Positions 60,900-64,000 of a stretch of 64,000 nucleotides of DNA are shown here, piece after piece. The position numbers and the translations under genes are program-made. A model generated the notes under the pieces. The model saw nothing but the letters and a program-made list of their open reading frames with translations, was not told where the DNA came from and made no database searches. Origin of the DNA: Barnesiella merdipullorum (GTDB lineage: Bacteria; Bacteroidota; Bacteroidia; Bacteroidales; Barnesiellaceae); contig DXBT01000031.1 of assembly GCA_019116365.1 (NCBI GenBank), forward strand, positions 62,001-126,000, read 5' to 3'. Position 1 is the stretch's first letter. Each line of letters starts with the position of its first letter.

Positions 60900-60959
60900 A
60901 GCCAAACTTGAAAAACAAGTTTTTCCGTTTGTCTCTACACTCACCTTTCACTATTTTTG
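60900..60959 (+). repeat. Promoter-bearing repeat, copy C
   Basis: 60 bp with TTTG at 60928-60931, spacer TCTCTACACTCACCTTTCAC and TATTTTTG at 60952-60959, 31 bp before the ATG at 60991. It has two more bases than copies A and B, both upstream of the -33 box. Confidence 0.68.
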
Positions 60960-60990
60960 TCACATGAAATAAAAACTTCAAAACGGTCCT

Positions 60991-62223
60991 ATGGTTCTTA
61001 ATTACATCTGGATTGCATTTTTTGTCATCGCCTTTGTGGTGGCGGTGGTACAGACCGTGGTGTATGGTAACACGGCCATCTGGACCGATATTATGAACGC
61101 ATCGTTCTCCTCGGCTCGTAACGCGTTTGACATTTCACTGGGGTTGACCGGTGTTCTCACCCTTTGGCTTGGCCTGATGAAAATAGGTGAGCGGGGTGGT
61201 ATGGTGGCCGTTTTGTCGCGATTGATCAGTCCGCTCTTTACCCGCCTGTTTCCGGGTGTGCCCAAAGGACATCCTGCACTGGGTTCGATGTTTATGAACG
61301 TCTCGGCCAATATGCTGGGTCTTGACAATGCGGCAACTCCGTTGGGGTTGAAGGCAATGAAAGAGTTGCAGGAGCTGAATCCTAAAAAAGACACGGCAAC
61401 CGATGCGATGCTCATGTTTCTGGTGCTGAACGCGTCGGGACTCACCTTGATACCTATTGGGGTGATGACCTATCGGGCTCAGATGGGGGCAGCCAATCCG
61501 TCGGATGTGTTCCTGCCCATCCTCATTGCAACCTTTATGGCAACCTTTGTGGGGCTTCTGGCGTTGTGTATCAAGCAGCGTATCAATATTTTCGATCGGG
61601 TGATTTTGCTGTGGGGGTTGGGCCTCACGGCATTTGTTGGCGGGGTGTTTTACTACTTTTCGTCGTTGCCCGAAGAGAAGATTTCGACCTATTCGGCTTT
61701 TGCCGCCAACAGTATATTGTTTACGATTATCCTGGCCTTTATCATCTCGGGGCTTGTGAAACGCATCAACGTGTATGATGCCTTTATCGAGGGAGCCAAA
61801 GAGGGCTTCAAGACCGCTGTGATGATTATTCCCTACCTGGTTGCCATCCTGGTGGCTATCGGTATATTCAGGGCATCGGGGGCCATGGACTATATTGTCG
61901 ATGGATTCGCGGCATTTTTCGGTTGGCTGGGTATCGATACCGAGTTTGTGGGGGCCCTGCCTACGGCGTTGATGAAATCGTTGAGTGGTAGCGGTTCGCG
62001 CGGAATGATGGTCGATGCCATGTCGTCCTACGGGGTGGATTCGTTTGTGGGTCGGGTAGCTTGTACGGTACAAGGATCGACCGATACCACATTTTACATA
62101 CTGGCTGTCTATTTTGGTAGCGTAGGGGTGTGCAAGACCCGTTATGCTGTAGGTTATGCCCTGTTGGCCGACGTGATAGGCGCCATATCGGCTATTACGG
62201 TCTCTTATTTCTTCTTCAAATAG
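60991..62223 (+). CDS. Fused SpmA/SpmB-type nucleoside-recognition membrane protein
   Basis: This 410-residue membrane protein is two nucleoside-recognition (Gate) domains in one chain. The first (residues about 45-190) has FMNVSANMLGLDNAATPLGLKA, typical of SpmA. The second (about 250-400) has PTALMKSLSGSGSRGMMVDAM and CTVQGSTDTTFYILAVYFG, typical of SpmB. In Bacillus these are separate proteins for spore-core dehydration; the organism here is not expected to sporulate, so the role must differ. It is preceded by two copies of the promoter-bearing repeat. Confidence 0.9.
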   Translation: MVLNYIWIAFFVIAFVVAVVQTVVYGNTAIWTDIMNASFSSARNAFDISLGLTGVLTLWLGLMKIGERGGMVAVLSRLISPLFTRLFPGVPKGHPALGSMFMNVSANMLGLDNAATPLGLKAMKELQELNPKKDTATDAMLMFLVLNASGLTLIPIGVMTYRAQMGAANPSDVFLPILIATFMATFVGLLALCIKQRINIFDRVILLWGLGLTAFVGGVFYYFSSLPEEKISTYSAFAANSILFTIILAFIISGLVKRINVYDAFIEGAKEGFKTAVMIIPYLVAILVAIGIFRASGAMDYIVDGFAAFFGWLGIDTEFVGALPTALMKSLSGSGSRGMMVDAMSSYGVDSFVGRVACTVQGSTDTTFYILAVYFGSVGVCKTRYAVGYALLADVIGAISAITVSYFFFK

Positions 62224-62321
62224 AATGTGGATGACACGACGTCCCGGCAGCGTATGTCGTGAGGGCGTCGATATAGAGCGGCATAGGATAAGTGCCCGAG
62301 CGTAATGAGGGTGTAAATAAA

Positions 62322-62353
62322 CTTGTTTCTGCCCTTGGTTTGCACTATCTTTG
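62322..62353 (+). promoter_or_regulatory. Promoter for ybeY
   Basis: CTTG at 62322-62325, a 20-bp spacer and TATCTTTG at 62346-62353, 32 bp before the ATG at 62386. Confidence 0.7.
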
Positions 62354-62385
62354 CAGGGATATAAGAATATAAAAAGAACGAAGTT

Positions 62386-62799
62386 ATGGCTGTGAGTTAT
62401 TTTGCCGAAGATGTCAAGATGCCGGCGATAAAGAAGAGAGAGACGACCGACTGGATACGTCGGGTCGCTTCGGGATACGGGAAAAAATGCGGCGATATAG
62501 CCTATATTTTTTGCTCCGATGAGAAAATCCTCGAGGTGAACCAAACCTATTTGCAGCATGACTATTATACCGATGTAATAACCTTCGACTATACCGAGGG
62601 TGACAAGATAAGCGGCGATATATTTATCAGCGTGGACACGGTTCGTTCCAATGCCGAGCAGTTCGGGACCGATTATGACGAGGAGCTCCATCGCATCATC
62701 ATACATGGTATTCTGCACTTGTGCGGAATCAACGACAAAGGTCCGGGTGAGCGCGAGATAATGACCCGTCATGAAAACGAGGCTCTGAAACTGAGATAA
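62386..62799 (+). CDS. ybeY: Endoribonuclease YbeY (rRNA maturation factor)
   Basis: This 137-residue metallo-RNase matures 16S rRNA 3' ends and takes part in ribosome quality control. The motif is HGILHLCGINDKG; the third position, usually His in HGxLHLxGxDH, is shifted or replaced by Asp, as commonly seen in Bacteroidetes. TDVITFDY and GDIFISVDTV precede it. It starts behind its own promoter and lies 75 bp before mnmG. Confidence 0.93.
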   Translation: MAVSYFAEDVKMPAIKKRETTDWIRRVASGYGKKCGDIAYIFCSDEKILEVNQTYLQHDYYTDVITFDYTEGDKISGDIFISVDTVRSNAEQFGTDYDEELHRIIIHGILHLCGINDKGPGEREIMTRHENEALKLR

Positions 62800-62874
62800 T
62801 CGAGAGAATATGTGCGGCCGGAGTGGGGGAGGAGTGTTCCTTCTCCCGGTTGTGGCCGAGGAGAAATAAATACA

Positions 62875-64000
62875 ATGGACTTTAATTATGATGTAATCGT
62901 AGTGGGTGCAGGTCACGCCGGTTGTGAAGCGGCGTGCGCTTCGGCCAACTTGGGGTCGAAGACTCTGCTTATCACTATGGATATGAACAAGATAGCCCAA
63001 ATGAGTTGCAACCCTGCTGTGGGTGGGATTGCCAAGGGACAGATTGTTCGTGAAATCGATGCTTTGGGCGGTTTCATGGGTATTGTTACCGATGAGACGG
63101 CTATCCAGTTCAGGATGTTGAACCGCTCGAAAGGGCCTGCCATGTGGAGTCCCCGATCGCAGAGCGACCGAGCTAAATTTATTACGACCTGGCGTTCTAT
63201 TCTCGAGAATACCGATAACCTTTATATGTGGCAAGATTCTGTAAATCAGATTCTTGTAAAAGATGGGAGGGTTGCTGGCGTAGTGACGGCCATGAATGTG
63301 ACTTTCACCGCCAAGTGTGTGATACTCACGACGGGCACCTTCATGAACGGATTGATGCACATCGGTCGCACCAAGTTGCGGGGCGGGCGAATTTCGGAGC
63401 CGGCATCATACGGTATCACCGAACAATTGGTCGAACTGGGCTTTACGGCCGGCCGAATGAAAACGGGTACTCCGGTGCGAATCGACGGCCGTAGTATCCA
63501 CTTCGACGAGGCTATCGAACAGCGAGGTGAGAACGACTTTCACAAGTTCTCGTTTCTCGATTTCAAGCCCCGACCGTTGAAACAGCGCAGCTGCTGGACC
63601 ATCTATACCAACGAGCAGGTACACGATATTCTTCGGGTCGGGTTGCCCGATTCGCCTCTTTATAACGGGCAGATACAGAGTATCGGACCCCGTTATTGCC
63701 CCAGTATCGAGACCAAAATCGTTACTTTTCCCGATAAAACGGAGCACCAGCTCTTCCTCGAACCCGAGGGGGAGACGACTCAGGAGTATTACCTCAATGG
63801 TTTCTCATCGTCCCTGCCGCTCGATGTACAGGTGCGGGCTTTGCAGGCAATCCCGGCGTTGCGCGATGTGCGCATATATCGCCCCGGATATGCCATCGAA
63901 TATGACTATTTCGACCCCACACAGTTGAACCATAACCTCGAGACCAAGCAGATTGCCAACCTCTTTTTTGCCGGGCAGATAAACGGGACAACGGGGTATG
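62875..64000 (+). CDS. mnmG: tRNA uridine-5-carboxymethylaminomethyl modification enzyme MnmG (3' end outside the window)
   Basis: The first 375 or so residues of the roughly 620-residue flavoenzyme that, with MnmE, modifies U34 of tRNAs. The FAD motif is VIVVGAGHAGCEAACASA, followed by MSCNPAVGGIAKGQIVREID, MLNRSKGPAMWSPRSQ, TGTFMNGLMHIG, KTGTPVRIDGRS and IEYDYFDPTQL. The ORF runs off the right edge. The start at 62875 (MDFNYDVIVVGAG) is clear. Confidence 0.97.
   Translation, partial: MDFNYDVIVVGAGHAGCEAACASANLGSKTLLITMDMNKIAQMSCNPAVGGIAKGQIVREIDALGGFMGIVTDETAIQFRMLNRSKGPAMWSPRSQSDRAKFITTWRSILENTDNLYMWQDSVNQILVKDGRVAGVVTAMNVTFTAKCVILTTGTFMNGLMHIGRTKLRGGRISEPASYGITEQLVELGFTAGRMKTGTPVRIDGRSIHFDEAIEQRGENDFHKFSFLDFKPRPLKQRSCWTIYTNEQVHDILRVGLPDSPLYNGQIQSIGPRYCPSIETKIVTFPDKTEHQLFLEPEGETTQEYYLNGFSSSLPLDVQVRALQAIPALRDVRIYRPGYAIEYDYFDPTQLNHNLETKQIANLFFAGQINGTTGY

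Larger units (their letters stand above)
60470..60990. other. Intergenic region with two promoter-bearing repeats
   Basis: This 521-bp gap has a minus-strand -7 box for the AlkD-like gene (60487-60494), an AT-rich middle without recognised genes, and two tandem copies of the repeat (60817-60874 and 60900-60959) before the spmAB-like gene. Within the second copy AAACTTG (60904-60910) and CAAGTTT (60916-60922) form a 7-bp inverted repeat. Confidence 0.5.

Noticed and set aside
62318..62353. ybeY promoter as a repeat copy
   Set aside because: The boxes and spacing agree, but the spacer shares only the final CAC with the repeat.
61135..63360. Minus-strand ORF of 741 codons
   Set aside because: It spans three real plus-strand genes and is rich in His/Gln/Arg without domains.
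62800..64000. Origin near mnmG (gidA), as in some other bacteria
   Set aside because: No DnaA-box cluster lies near mnmG and the skew change is about 31 kb away.
1..64000. CRISPR array, insertion sequence, prophage or integrated element
   Set aside because: No direct-repeat arrays, transposase, integrase or phage genes were found on either strand.

Overview
The window looks like a chromosomal segment of a gut-type Bacteroidales bacterium, perhaps Barnesiellaceae or a relative. The evidence is gene content (DUF2723, DUF4271, DUF4294, DUF2851, UpxY, PorZ-like, DUF4369/TlpA lipoprotein, three-subunit fumarate reductase), the lack of Shine-Dalgarno sites, and repeated use of the Bacteroidetes sigma-ABfr promoter (TTTG, about 20 bp, TAnnTTTG). 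No rRNA, IS element, prophage or CRISPR array is visible. The genus is inference only.

Left part (1-30.85 kb): miaB (cut by the edge), an anchored hypothetical protein, a succinate/acetate CoA-transferase, a NagB-like/PIG-L fusion divergent from true nagB, queG with a polysaccharide deacetylase, a large DUF2723 membrane protein, an epimerase, a LOG protein, DUF4271-hemD, rnpA and a yidD-tatD fusion, an orphan UpxY, tyrS, tRNA-Gln(TTG), a TlpA-like lipoprotein, the frdCAB operon, a TPR membrane regulator, a secreted leucine-rich-repeat protein, a radical SAM protein, a DUF4294 protein and a TrmH-type methyltransferase. The CoA-transferase and FrdCAB fit anaerobic succinate/propionate fermentation.

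Centre (30.86-31.35 kb): an AT-rich gap with a perfect DnaA box and several near matches, at the point where plus-strand GC skew changes from C-rich to G-rich. I read this as the probable replication origin. A second DnaA-box-like cluster lies at 29.5-29.7 kb.

Right part (31.35-64 kb): nadA-leuS, a YitT protein, rdgB-porZ-nudix, a leftward operon cysE-THUMP methyltransferase-purD-membrane protein-dedA, a leftward operon dapB-lepB-pseudo-lepB-wbqC, DUF2851, rubrerythrin, an S9 peptidase, nadB, a small glycosyltransferase patch (55.4-59.8 kb), an AlkD-like protein, a fused SpmA/SpmB protein, ybeY and the start of mnmG.

The most notable points are the probable origin; a roughly 58-bp promoter-carrying repeat present three times; a NagB domain and a signal peptidase that have both lost catalytic residues beside intact paralogues; and the YidD-TatD fusion.
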